From Streptomyces djakartensis (lineage in GTDB: Bacteria; Actinomycetota; Actinomycetes; Streptomycetales; Streptomycetaceae), in assembly GCF_014651075.1 (NCBI RefSeq), contig NZ_BMWE01000026.1, positions 25,662-89,661 of the forward strand: a DNA stretch of 64,000 nucleotides. Reading direction: 5' to 3'. Position numbers and translations under genes: made by a program. This document shows, piece by piece, positions 1 to 9,952 of this stretch. The notes beneath the pieces were generated by a model. The model was not told where the DNA came from. It saw nothing but the letters and a program-made list of their open reading frames with translations, and did no database searches. The stretch's first letter is position 1; each line of letters opens with the position of its first letter.

Positions 1-2074
1 CGCCGAGCAGGTGCATCAGGGCGGGCACGAGGAGCGTGCGGAGCACGAAGGCGTCCAGGGCGACGGCGGACGCCAGCGCGATGCCGAACATGGCGATCAC
101 CCGGTCGCCGCTGAGGACGAAGGCCAGGAAGACGGAGATCATGATGACCGCCGCCGAGTTGATCACCCGGCTGGTCTCCGCCAGGCCGACCCGGACGGCA
201 CGCCGGTTGTCGCCGGTCTCCAGCCACTCCTCGTACATCCGGCTGACCAGGAAGACCTGGTAGTCCATGGAGAGGCCGAAGAGCACCGACACCATGATCA
301 CGGGCAGGAAGGGCTCGATGGGCCCCGCGCTGCCGAGGCCGAGCAGTTCGCTGCCCCAGCCCCACTGGAACATCGCGACCACCACCCCGAAGGCGGATGC
401 GACGGCGGCGACGTTCATCGCGGCGGCCTTCAGCGGGATGCCGATCGACCGGAAGGCGAGCAGGAGCAGCAGACAGCCCAGGCCGATGACGACTCCGACG
501 AAGACGGGCAGCTTGGAGACGATGACGTCGGCGAAGTCGTCGTAGCCGGCCGTCATACCGCCGACCTGCACGTCGAGCGAGGTGCCCGACTCGGCGCGCG
601 GCAGCACCTCGTCGCGCAGCCGGTCGACGAGGTCGCTGGTCTGCTTCGACTGCGGGGAGGACTCCGGTACCACGGTGAGGTAGGCGGTGTCCCCGCCGGA
701 GTCGAATGTCACCGGGGTCACCGAGGCGACGCCGTCGGTGGTGCGGAGCGTGCCGTCGAGGTTGTCCAGGGCGAGCCTGTCCTCGGCTCCGCCGACCTTG
801 GTGACGAGGGTGAGCGGGCCGTTCACGCCGGGGCCGAAGCCGTCGGCGAGGAGGTCGTAGGCCTGGCGGGTGGTGGACGTCCGGGGGTCGTTGCCCTGGT
901 CGGAGGTGCCCAGGTGCAAGGAGAGCGTGGGCAGCGCGAGGACGGCCATGACGGCCAGGGCCACGGCACCGAGCACCTTGGGGTGCCGTTCCACGAACGC
1001 CGACCAGCGGGCGGCGAAGCCGGTGGGCAGTTCCGGCTCGGGCCCGTGTTCCGCCAGGCGGCGGCGCTCACGGCGGCTGAGAGCGCGCATCCCGATGAGG
1101 GACAGCAGGGCGGGCAGCAGGGTCACGGAGGCCGCGACGGTGAGGATCACGGTGAGGCCGGCCGCTATGGCGACGCCGTTGAGGAAGCTCAGCCGGAGGA
1201 TCAGCATGCCCAGCAGGGCTATGCAAACGGTGGCGCCCGCGAAGACGACCGCCCGTCCCGTGGTCGCGACGGCGTTGGTGGCGGCCTCGGCGACGGACTG
1301 CCCGCGTTTCAGGCCGCGCCGGTGTCTGGTCACGATGAACAGGGCGTAGTCGATGCCGACGCCGAGCCCGATCAGCATGCCGAGCATGGGGGCGAAGTCG
1401 GCGACGGTCATGGCGTGCCCGAGCAGCACGATCCCGGCGTAGGCGGTGCCGACGCCGACCAGGGCGGTGGCGATGGGCAGCAGCGAGGCGGCGAGCGAGC
1501 CGAAGGCGAGGAACAGCACGACGGCGGCGACCAGCACGCCGACGATCTCGGCGGTGTGCCCGCCGGAGCTCTGGGTGAGCTCGACGGCACTGCCGCCCAG
1601 CTCCACCCGCAGGCCGTCGGTCTCGGCGCTCTTCGCGGCGTCGACGACGGCCCGGGCCTCGGACGCGCTGACGTCCTGGGCCTGGTCGTCGAAGGTGACG
1701 GTGGCGTACGCCGTCCGGCCGTCCTCGCTGATCCGGCCGGTGCCCGGGCCGTCGTAGGGGCTGGTCACGGAGGCCACGCCGGGCAGTTTCCCGACGCGGT
1801 CCAGGGCGCGGGTCATGGTCTGCTCGACGTCGGCGGCGCGCACGCTGCCGGACGTGGTGTGCCAGACGACGGTGTCGCTGTCGCCGCCGAGCCGCGGGAA
1901 GCCCTCGTGCAGCAGCTGGGTGGCGCGGCCCGACTCGGTGCCGGGGACCTGGTAGTCGTTCGAGTACGCGGAGCCCGCGGCGGCGGCGCCCGCGGCGACC
2001 CCTGCGAAGGCGAGGAGCCACAGCAGAACGGTGACCGTACGGCGTTGGACACACCAGCGTGCGAGGGCTGCCAC
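1..2074 (-). CDS. MMPL/RND-family transporter, 3' end cut by window edge
   Basis: About 691 codons are visible and no stop codon lies inside the window, so the C-terminus is missing. I chose the GTG at 2074 because GGAG sits 8 nt upstream. The protein opens with a short basic stretch and a hydrophobic segment, then a large extracytoplasmic region, a block of several membrane helices with MLIGLGVGIDYALFIVTRHR, a second extracytoplasmic loop and a second helix block containing FGLSMDYQVFLVSRMYEEW. This duplicated arrangement, with GxxxDY in each half, is the actinobacterial MMPL pattern. Family members move lipids, siderophores or drugs using the proton gradient. The substrate cannot be read from sequence. 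The family is usually about 700-750 residues, so only a few tens of residues should be missing. Confidence 0.92.
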   Translation of the reverse strand, partial: MAALARWCVQRRTVTVLLWLLAFAGVAAGAAAAGSAYSNDYQVPGTESGRATQLLHEGFPRLGGDSDTVVWHTTSGSVRAADVEQTMTRALDRVGKLPGVASVTSPYDGPGTGRISEDGRTAYATVTFDDQAQDVSASEARAVVDAAKSAETDGLRVELGGSAVELTQSSGGHTAEIVGVLVAAVVLFLAFGSLAASLLPIATALVGVGTAYAGIVLLGHAMTVADFAPMLGMLIGLGVGIDYALFIVTRHRRGLKRGQSVAEAATNAVATTGRAVVFAGATVCIALLGMLILRLSFLNGVAIAAGLTVILTVAASVTLLPALLSLIGMRALSRRERRRLAEHGPEPELPTGFAARWSAFVERHPKVLGAVALAVMAVLALPTLSLHLGTSDQGNDPRTSTTRQAYDLLADGFGPGVNGPLTLVTKVGGAEDRLALDNLDGTLRTTDGVASVTPVTFDSGGDTAYLTVVPESSPQSKQTSDLVDRLRDEVLPRAESGTSLDVQVGGMTAGYDDFADVIVSKLPVFVGVVIGLGCLLLLLAFRSIGIPLKAAAMNVAAVASAFGVVVAMFQWGWGSELLGLGSAGPIEPFLPVIMVSVLFGLSMDYQVFLVSRMYEEWLETGDNRRAVRVGLAETSRVINSAAVIMISVFLAFVLSGDRVIAMFGIALASAVALDAFVLRTLLVPALMHLLG

Positions 2075-2194
2075 GAAACGTGCTCCAGGGTTCGCATGAG
2101 CAATGCCGCATCACTCTTGCAGCCGAACGAGATCGTTTGTCGGTTTCGTGGCCTTATTCACAGTGTTCGTGGGCTTGTGCACATCGGGTCGCGG

Positions 2195-2674
2195 TCAGTC
2201 GAACTGGTCCCCCAGCGCCATCACCATCACCCCCGCGATCAGCAGCCACAGTGCCCTGCGGGTGCGGCCCCGGGAGCCCAGTACGGCCGCGAGGGCGCAG
2301 ACGGCGGCCCCGCCGGCGTATGCGGCCGGAACGAGCGCGGTCGCGGAGCGGGCGGCGCGGATCAGCGCCGCGGCCAGTCCCGCGAGGGTGAGAAGGACGC
2401 CGGTCCCGGCAGCCGTCCAGCGGGCTCGTCGCGCGTCCTCTTCCGTCTCGTCGGCGTCCGTCTCCACGACGTCGGCGTCTGTCTCCACGACGTCGGCGTC
2501 CGTCTCCACGACGTCGGCGTCCGTCTCCACGACGTCGGCGTCTGTCTCCACGATGTCGCCCTCTGTCTCATGGAACTCGGCGTCCGTCTCCACGACGTCG
2601 GCGTCTGTCTCCCGGACCTCGGCGTTTGTCTCCGGTATCTCCGGGCCGGTGTCGGAATCAGCGCGTCCACTCAT
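2195..2674 (-). CDS. Small membrane protein with acidic heptad repeats
   Basis: 159 aa if translation starts at the ATG at 2674. No convincing Shine-Dalgarno precedes it, so the start is uncertain; an upstream start at 2767 keeps the same frame. Residues about 14-80 are nine consecutive seven-residue units close to ETDADVV, encoded by nine 21-bp DNA repeats. The C-terminal half has three hydrophobic segments separated by short basic loops, ending in LLIAGVMVMALGDQFD, so it is probably a membrane protein with an acidic cytoplasmic tail. I do not recognise a family. It is transcribed toward the MMPL transporter and could share a transcript with it. Confidence 0.7.
   Translation of the reverse strand: MSGRADSDTGPEIPETNAEVRETDADVVETDAEFHETEGDIVETDADVVETDADVVETDADVVETDADVVETDADETEEDARRARWTAAGTGVLLTLAGLAAALIRAARSATALVPAAYAGGAAVCALAAVLGSRGRTRRALWLLIAGVMVMALGDQFD
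2451..2639. repeat. Nine in-frame 21-bp tandem repeats
   Basis: The unit begins TCGGCGTC and recurs every 21 bp at about 2451, 2472, 2493, 2514, 2535, 2556, 2577, 2598 and 2619. The central copies are nearly identical and the copies toward 2556-2639 are diverged. Because 21 is a multiple of 3, copy-number changes would keep the surrounding membrane-protein gene in frame. Confidence 0.9.
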
Positions 2675-2864
2675 GGCCGAGACGGTAGCGCGCCGTGAAG
2701 GAAAACCGGGTGCGGGGTGGCGCGGGCCACTGTTAGCGTCCGCTGGTCCGAGGAATGCCCGCGGCATCTCGCCGCCCGGCCGAAGCAGGTGCGTTGTTTG
2801 ACGGTCCGACCGAGCTCCGACGCATCCCCCTTCTTCCTCAAGGACTCAAGGAGCCCGTTCACCG

Positions 2865-3668
2865 ATGCCGGACATGACTTCCCGGACCTCGAACGACCCC
2901 CTCACTGATCGTGTGAGCCACCCCGGCTACCCGCGCAGCAACCGCTACGACGCCCGCTGGAGCATCGAGAACCAGATGGGTCCGCACGCGCTGTGGCTGC
3001 TGGAGTGGCTGGCCCCGGCCCTGGGACTCGACACCCTGAGCCCCGGCTCGCGGGTGCTCGACCTGGGCTGCGGACGCGCCATGACGTCGATCTTCCTCGC
3101 CAGGGAGTACGACGTCCGGGTCACCGCCGCCGACCTGTGGATCAAGCCTGACGAGAACGCCCCGCGCATCGCCGCGGCGGGCGTCGCCGACCGGGTGCTG
3201 CCGGTGTTCGCCGAGGCGCACGACCTGCCGTTCGGCGAGGGCAGCTTCGACGCGATCGTCTCCATCGACGCCTACCAGTACTTCGGCACCGACGACCTGT
3301 ACCTGCCCGAGCTGACGCGGCTGCTGAAGCCGGGCGGGCGGATCGGTGTCGTGGTACCCGCGCTGCGCGAGGAGATCGACGGCGTCGAGCCGCCGGAGCA
3401 CCTGCGGCCGTACTGGGAGCCCGCTTTCTGGTGCTTCCACACGGCCGCCTGGTGGCGGCGCCACTGGACCCGCAGCGGGTCCGTGGAGGTCGAGACCGCC
3501 GACTGGCTCGACGACGGCTGGCGGGACTGGCTGCGGTGGAGCGAGGTCGTGGCCGAGGAGCACACGGACGAGTTCCACATCCGGATGGCCGGCCGGAGCG
3601 CCGAGATGCTGCGCCTGGACCAGGGCCGCACGCTGGGCTTCGTCCGGGTCGTGGGGCGTCGCCCCTGA
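2865..3668 (+). CDS. Class I SAM-dependent methyltransferase
   Basis: 267 aa. The ATG at 2865 follows AAGGAG by 11 nt; a second ATG at 2874 is too far from it. The Rossmann motif I is clear (VLDLGCGRAMTSIFLA, residues about 65-80), followed by the acidic end of strand 2 (TAADLW) and the motif IV/post-IV region with FDAIVSIDAYQYFG and LLKPGGRIGVVVP. This is the UbiE/methyltransferase-11 fold; the acceptor is unknown. The C-terminal third is rich in Trp and Arg, which may reflect substrate specificity. It is converging on gatB with a strong hairpin between them and appears monocistronic. Confidence 0.85.
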   Translation: MPDMTSRTSNDPLTDRVSHPGYPRSNRYDARWSIENQMGPHALWLLEWLAPALGLDTLSPGSRVLDLGCGRAMTSIFLAREYDVRVTAADLWIKPDENAPRIAAAGVADRVLPVFAEAHDLPFGEGSFDAIVSIDAYQYFGTDDLYLPELTRLLKPGGRIGVVVPALREEIDGVEPPEHLRPYWEPAFWCFHTAAWWRRHWTRSGSVEVETADWLDDGWRDWLRWSEVVAEEHTDEFHIRMAGRSAEMLRLDQGRTLGFVRVVGRRP

Positions 3669-3679
3669 GTGAACGACGA

Positions 3680-3708
3680 GGGGGGCGCACCGGGTCGGTG
3701 CGCCCCCC
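3680..3708. terminator. Bidirectional terminator between methyltransferase and gatB
   Basis: A perfect 12-bp stem, GGGGGGCGCACC with GGTGCGCCCCCC, closes a 5-nt loop (GGGTC). It lies in the short gap between two convergent stop codons, so it can end transcription from both sides. Confidence 0.85.
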
Positions 3709-3727
3709 TTGTCGGGTCCACGGGAGG

Positions 3728-5242
3728 TCAGCCCTCGCTGACGCCCAGCTTCTCCAGGATCAGCTCCTTGACGCGTGCCGCGTCGGCCTGACCCCTGGTC
3801 GCCTTCATGACCGCGCCGACCAGAGCACCGGCCGCCGCCACCTTGCCGCCGCGGATCTTGTCCGCGACGCCCGGGTTGCCGGCGATCGCCTCGTCGACGG
3901 CCGCCGTCAGCGCGCCCTCGTCGGAGACGACCTTCAGACCGCGCTTGTCGACGACCTCGTCCGGGGTGCCCTCGCCCGCGAGGACGCCCTCGATGACCTG
4001 ACGGGCCAGCTTGTCGTTGAGATCGCCCTTCGCCACCAGTTCGGTGACCCGGGCCACCTGCGCCGGGGTGATCGCCAGCTCGTCGAGCGCCTTGCCCGAC
4101 TCGTTGGCGCTGCGGGCCAGCTCGCCCATCCACCACTTGCGGGCGGAGGCAGCGTCGGCCCCCGCCTCGATGGTGGCGACGATCGGCTCCAGCGCGCCGG
4201 CGTTGAGGATCGCCTGCATGTCGGTGGCCGAGACGCCCCACTCCTCGCGGAGCCGGTTGCGGCGGACCAGCGGCAGCTCGGGCAGGGAGGCCCGGATCTC
4301 CTCGACCCACTCGCGGGACGGGGCGACCGGCACCAGGTCGGGCTCCGGGAAGTACCGGTAGTCCTCGGCCTCCTCCTTCACGCGGCCCGAGGTCGTCGAC
4401 CCCGTGTCCTCGTGGAAGTGCCGGGTCTCCTGCACGATCGTGCCGCCGGACGACAGCACCGCGGCGTGCCGCTGGATCTCGAAGCGGGCGGCGCGCTCGA
4501 CGGAGCGCAGCGAGTTGACGTTCTTCGTCTCCGAGCGGGTGCCGAACTTCTCGGTGCCGTGCGGGCGCAGCGACAGGTTCACGTCGCAGCGCATCTGGCC
4601 CATCTCCATCCGGGCCTCGGAGACGCCGAGCGCCCGGATGACCTCGCGCAGCTCACGGACGTAGGCCCGCGCGACCTCGGGGGCACGCTCGCCCGCGCCC
4701 TCGATCGGCTTGGTGACGATCTCGATGAGCGGGATGCCGGCGCGGTTGTAGTCCAGCAGGGAGTGGGACGCGCCGTGGATACGGCCGGTGGCGCCACCGA
4801 CATGCGTCGACTTGCCGGTGTCCTCCTCCATGTGGGCGCGCTCGATCTCCACGCGGAAGGTCTCGCCGTCCTCCAGCTGCACGTCGAGGTAGCCGTTGAA
4901 GGCGATCGGCTCGTCGTACTGGGAGGTCTGGAAGTTCTTCGGCATGTCCGGATAGAAGTAGTTCTTCCGGGCGAAGCGGCACCACTCGGCGATCTCGCAG
5001 TTCAGCGCGAGGCCGATCTTGATGGCGGACTCGACACCGGTCGCGTTGACGACCGGCAGCGCGCCGGGCAGGCCGAGGCAGACCGGGCAGGTCTGCGTGT
5101 TGGCGTCCTGGCCGAGGGCGGTCGAGCAGCCGCAGAACATCTTGGTCTTGGTGCCGAGTTCGACATGGACCTCGAGGCCCATGACGGGGTCGTACGAGGC
5201 GAGTGCGTCCTCGTACGACACCAGGTCGGTCGTGGTGGTCAC
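3728..5242 (-). CDS. gatB: Aspartyl/glutamyl-tRNA amidotransferase subunit B
   Basis: 504 aa, the usual length. GatB is the kinase and tRNA-binding subunit of the GatCAB complex, which converts misacylated Glu-tRNA(Gln) or Asp-tRNA(Asn) to the amidated form in the cytoplasm. The N-terminal catalytic cradle is clear: PVMGLEVHVELGTKTKMFCG, the zinc-type cysteines CGCS...CPVCLG, and FYPDMPKNFQTSQYDEPI. The C-terminal YqeY-like domain (GNPGVADKIRGGKVAAAGAL) that contacts the tRNA elbow is complete. It is the last gene of gatC-gatA-(79 aa protein)-gatB, with only 15 bp to the small gene upstream. Confidence 0.98.
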   Translation of the reverse strand: MTTTTDLVSYEDALASYDPVMGLEVHVELGTKTKMFCGCSTALGQDANTQTCPVCLGLPGALPVVNATGVESAIKIGLALNCEIAEWCRFARKNYFYPDMPKNFQTSQYDEPIAFNGYLDVQLEDGETFRVEIERAHMEEDTGKSTHVGGATGRIHGASHSLLDYNRAGIPLIEIVTKPIEGAGERAPEVARAYVRELREVIRALGVSEARMEMGQMRCDVNLSLRPHGTEKFGTRSETKNVNSLRSVERAARFEIQRHAAVLSSGGTIVQETRHFHEDTGSTTSGRVKEEAEDYRYFPEPDLVPVAPSREWVEEIRASLPELPLVRRNRLREEWGVSATDMQAILNAGALEPIVATIEAGADAASARKWWMGELARSANESGKALDELAITPAQVARVTELVAKGDLNDKLARQVIEGVLAGEGTPDEVVDKRGLKVVSDEGALTAAVDEAIAGNPGVADKIRGGKVAAAGALVGAVMKATRGQADAARVKELILEKLGVSEG

Positions 5243-5257
5243 GGTGAAACTTCCCTC

Positions 5258-5493
5258 TCAGCCCAGCAGGACGTCGTCGTCGCCCAGCCGCTTCAGCTCG
5301 CGGTAGAGAATGGCCAGGTTGGTGACGACGGCCGCGCCGGTCACGACGGCGTCGATCAGCCGCAGCGTGTCGTTGTCTCCGCGGGCCTTCTTGATCTGCT
5401 TGTAGACACCGACGGCGCCGAACGCCGACGTGGCCATCGACACGTACAGGCCGGACTTGGACTTCTTGAAGCCCTTGGCCTTGGACAGTGCGC

Positions 5494-5497
<4 letters not shown>
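5258..5497 (-). CDS. 79-aa conserved membrane-associated protein inside the gat operon
   Basis: 79 aa, starting with a GTG at 5497 that shares four bases with the gatA stop codon; its SD (GGAGG, 10 nt upstream) lies inside gatA, so translation is probably coupled. The N-terminus is strongly basic (ALSKAKGFKKSKSGLY), followed by one weakly hydrophobic segment (MATSAFGAVGVYKQIK), a second one (LIDAVVTGAAVVTNLAIL) and an acidic end. I recognise no functional domain. It is not one of the three known GatCAB subunits, yet it sits between gatA and gatB on the same transcript, so a role linked to the amidotransferase or its membrane location is possible but unproven. Confidence 0.85.
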
Positions 5498-6987
<1,490 letters not shown>

Positions 6988-6991
6988 GGTC

Positions 6992-7288
6992 TTAGTCCTC
7001 CCCCAGGATCTGCGGCACCTTGAAACGCTGCTGCTCCTGGGCCGGGGCGCCGGAGAGCGCCTGCTCGGGGGTGAGCGAGGGACGGACCTCGTCCGGGCGC
7101 ATGACGTTCGTCAGCGGGAGCGGGTGCGAGGTCGGCGGTACGTCTTGGTCGGCGACCTCGCTGACGCGGGCGACCGCGCCGATGATGTCGTCCAGCTGTC
7201 CCGCGAAGTGCTCGAGCTCTTCGGGCTTCAGCTCCAGACGCGCCAGCCGGGCGAGGTGGGCGACCTCCTCGCGCGTGATGCCAGGCAT
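6992..7288 (-). CDS. gatC: Aspartyl/glutamyl-tRNA amidotransferase subunit C
   Basis: 98 aa, the normal size for the small helical belt that wraps GatA and GatB. It opens with the classic ITREEVAHLARLARLELKPEE and ends with the GatA-binding segment (MRPDEVRPSLTPEQAL and FKVPQILGE). It is first in the gat operon, so the operon promoter should lie in the 101-bp gap 7289-7389. On the minus strand a TAGGAT hexamer sits at 7329-7334, but I see no matching -35 at normal spacing. Confidence 0.96.
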   Translation of the reverse strand: MPGITREEVAHLARLARLELKPEELEHFAGQLDDIIGAVARVSEVADQDVPPTSHPLPLTNVMRPDEVRPSLTPEQALSGAPAQEQQRFKVPQILGED

Positions 7289-7389
7289 GCAGCGATCCTC
7301 TGGGGGTGAGTGAATGTGGTTTGGCCCAATCCTATGGGTCGGGAGGCCGTGCCCGTGAAACGGTTTGCCGGACCCTGGTGCCGCCGGCT

Positions 7390-9693
7390 CTAGCCGATCC
7401 GGCCCGAGTCGTCCGCCGTCGCCGCCGGGAGGGCCGCCCGGGGGCGCTGCCAGCCGCGGGATCCCCGGGCGCGGAGCCAGGCCGTGGTCTCGTCGGGAGG
7501 CATCGCGGCGGCGACCAGCCAGCCCTGGACGGCGTCGCAGCCGAGGTCGCGCAGGCGTTCCCAGGTCTCGTCGTCCTCGACGCCCTCGGCAACGACGAGC
7601 AGGCCGAGGGAGTGCGCGAGGTCGACCGTGCAGCGCACGATCTCGGCGTCCTCGGTGTCGACCGCGAGCCGGGCGACGAACGAGCGGTCGATCTTCAGCT
7701 CGCTGACCGGGAGCCGGCGCAGGTGCACGAGCGAGGAGTAGCCGGTGCCGAAGTCGTCCAGCGACATCTTGACGCCGTGCCCGGTCAGCGCGTTGAGGGT
7801 GTCGGCGGCACGCTGCGGGTCCTCCAGGAGGACGTGCTCCGTGATCTCGAGTTGGAGCGCTCCCGCGGGCACGCCGTGCCGGGCCAGCCGGGCGGCGACC
7901 GAGCCCGCGAAGCCGGGGGTGTGGACGTCGCGCGGGGAGACGTTGACCGCGACCGGGACGAACAGTCCCTCGGACCGCCAGCGCGCGACCTGGGCGAGCG
8001 CGGTCTCCAGGACGTACTCGGTGAGATGGGGCATCAGCCCGGAGGACTCGGCGATCGCTATGAACTCGTCCGGCGGCACCTTGCCCCGCTCGGGGTGGAC
8101 CCAGCGGACCAGGGCCTCCAGGCCCGCGACCTGTCCGTCGAAGCGGACCTTCGGCTGGTAGTGCAGCTCGACCTCGTGGGCGTCCAGCGCCCGGCGCAGG
8201 TCGCCCAGCAGGCCGAGCCGGTCCGGGGTGTTGGAGTCGCGCTTGGACTCGTAGACCTCGACACCCGTACGGTCCCGCTTCGCCTGGTACATCGCCACGT
8301 CCGCCCGCCGCAGCAGCCCCTCGGCGTCCAGGGCGTGGTCGGGGAAGACGGCGACCCCGGCGCTGGCCTCCAGGACGAGAGTGAGGCCGTCGAGGTCGAG
8401 CGGGGAGCTGAGCGCCGAGACGAGGTTGCGGGCGACCCGGGTCGCGGAGGTCGTGGAGTCGGCGACGGGCAGTAAGACCGCGAACTCGTCCCCGCCGAGC
8501 CGGGCCGCCTCCGCCCCGCGCGGCAGCGCCACGCGCAGCCGGTCGGCGATCTGCAACAGCAGCCGGTCACCGGCCAGATGACCGAGGGTGTCGTTGACCG
8601 AGCGGAAACGGTCGAGGTCGATCAGCATCAGGGCGGCCCGGGCGTCGATGCGTTCGGCGTCGTCCAGCGCGGTCCAGATGCGCTCCAGCAGCCACTGACG
8701 GTTGGGCAGCCCGGTCAGCGGGTCGCGCAGTTGTTCCTCGGCGCGGGCCCGGGCGATCCAGAGCGTGGAGTCCAGGGCGATGAGCGGGATGGAGAACAGC
8801 GGCAGCAGGACCGGCTTGGCCACGGCCACCACGCACACCAGCGGCGCGATGCCCAGCAGCGCCACCGCCACCAGGCCCTGCCGGACCAGGGCGGTGCGGG
8901 CGACGGTGGGCAGGCCGGGGCGCGGGGCGTGCAGGTACCAGAGCAGGACGCGGGAGACGGCGAGGTAGGCGGCGGCGACCAGGGCCACCTGAGGGGCCGT
9001 GTAGAGCGTCCAGCCGGCGGGGTCGGCCGGGGACTCGACGGACGGTACGGATCCGAAGGCGCCGAGCACCGATGCGCCGGCGCCGATCCCGAGGAGGTCG
9101 ACCGCGCCGTGCAGGACGCCCTGGCGCCAGCGGTTGCGGCGGGCCACGCCGACCAGCACGACGACCGTGAGGCTGACCATGCCGGCCGGTACCCAGCCGT
9201 ACAGCAGCAGCACCGCGAGGGTGAGGGCGGCGCCCGAGCCGGTGCCGCCCCACCAGCGGGAACGGCCGAGCATGACGAGATGGCCGACGATGATGCCGGT
9301 CAGCACGGCCAGCGCCCAGCCGGCCCGTCCGGCCGGGAAGAGCGCGTGGCCGCCGGTGAAGGCGCGGTAGAAGCCGGCGCCCAGCAGGAACCCGGCCGCC
9401 GCGACGACCGCGGCGGGCAGCGCGGGCCAGGGCAGGCGACGTTCGGTGCCGGCCTCCTGCCCCGTGCCCGTCAGTCCGGGGGCGGGGTCGGTGACCGGCT
9501 GGGGGGCACCGCGGCCGTCCGCGGCGGCACGCCCCCCGGTGACGCGCCCGTCCGCGGTGTACTGTCCGGCGGCGCGCTCCCCCATGCCCGGACGCCCCGC
9601 CGGCCGCCCGGTCCCACGGACTGCCCGCCATGCGACCGCCATTCGGCGCAGGCGCAGCCGTGAGCCCGGCACGGCGCTCTCGGTCGGTTCCAT
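7390..9693 (-). CDS. rmdB: Membrane GGDEF/EAL c-di-GMP protein, RmdB-like
   Basis: 767 aa from the ATG at 9693 (AGAGGG just upstream). A proline/glycine-rich cytoplasmic N-terminus is followed by a block of hydrophobic helices (residues about 90-330), then a GGDEF domain with intact RLGGDEF (GGDEF at residues about 400-404) and an EAL domain with LEALVRWVHP, LEITEHVLLE and DDFGTGYSSL. Both signature motifs are conserved. Position next to ligA and architecture match S. coelicolor RmdB, which is known as a c-di-GMP phosphodiesterase affecting development; I infer net hydrolysis here. Codon 407, just after GGDEF (8473-8475), is the rare leucine codon TTA, so translation may depend on the bldA tRNA. 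Confidence 0.85.
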   Translation of the reverse strand: MEPTESAVPGSRLRLRRMAVAWRAVRGTGRPAGRPGMGERAAGQYTADGRVTGGRAAADGRGAPQPVTDPAPGLTGTGQEAGTERRLPWPALPAAVVAAAGFLLGAGFYRAFTGGHALFPAGRAGWALAVLTGIIVGHLVMLGRSRWWGGTGSGAALTLAVLLLYGWVPAGMVSLTVVVLVGVARRNRWRQGVLHGAVDLLGIGAGASVLGAFGSVPSVESPADPAGWTLYTAPQVALVAAAYLAVSRVLLWYLHAPRPGLPTVARTALVRQGLVAVALLGIAPLVCVVAVAKPVLLPLFSIPLIALDSTLWIARARAEEQLRDPLTGLPNRQWLLERIWTALDDAERIDARAALMLIDLDRFRSVNDTLGHLAGDRLLLQIADRLRVALPRGAEAARLGGDEFAVLLPVADSTTSATRVARNLVSALSSPLDLDGLTLVLEASAGVAVFPDHALDAEGLLRRADVAMYQAKRDRTGVEVYESKRDSNTPDRLGLLGDLRRALDAHEVELHYQPKVRFDGQVAGLEALVRWVHPERGKVPPDEFIAIAESSGLMPHLTEYVLETALAQVARWRSEGLFVPVAVNVSPRDVHTPGFAGSVAARLARHGVPAGALQLEITEHVLLEDPQRAADTLNALTGHGVKMSLDDFGTGYSSLVHLRRLPVSELKIDRSFVARLAVDTEDAEIVRCTVDLAHSLGLLVVAEGVEDDETWERLRDLGCDAVQGWLVAAAMPPDETTAWLRARGSRGWQRPRAALPAATADDSGRIG

Positions 9694-9952
9694 TCCCGTC
9701 CCTCTCACAGCCGGCGGTGCCCACGCCACGCGGCCCGGTGCCCGACAACCCCTCAACGGCCCGCGTTGGAAAACCCTTCCCCGTGCCGCGCGCGAGCACG
9801 AAGATGCCCCGATCGCAGCTGGGCACGGCAGGCGCACATCTCAACACTAGGCCGCTGAAGGCTTCCACGGGCAGCGGTCGCTGACGGTTGCCCGAATGCG
9901 CCCCGGCCACCCGTATGCATCTGGTATGCGCCGAACGGGTGGCCTTCAACCG

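Noticed and set aside
2451..2639. 21-bp repeats as CRISPR
   Set aside because: Repeats are contiguous with no spacers and lie in frame in a coding gene.
11..2698. Long plus-strand open frame opposite the MMPL gene
   Set aside because: Composition shadow: rich in Gly, Asp, His and Arg with no domain. The minus strand encodes a clear transporter.
7329..7334. TAGGAT as a gatC promoter -10
   Set aside because: No -35 element at 16-19 bp spacing; kept only as a remark in the gatC entry.
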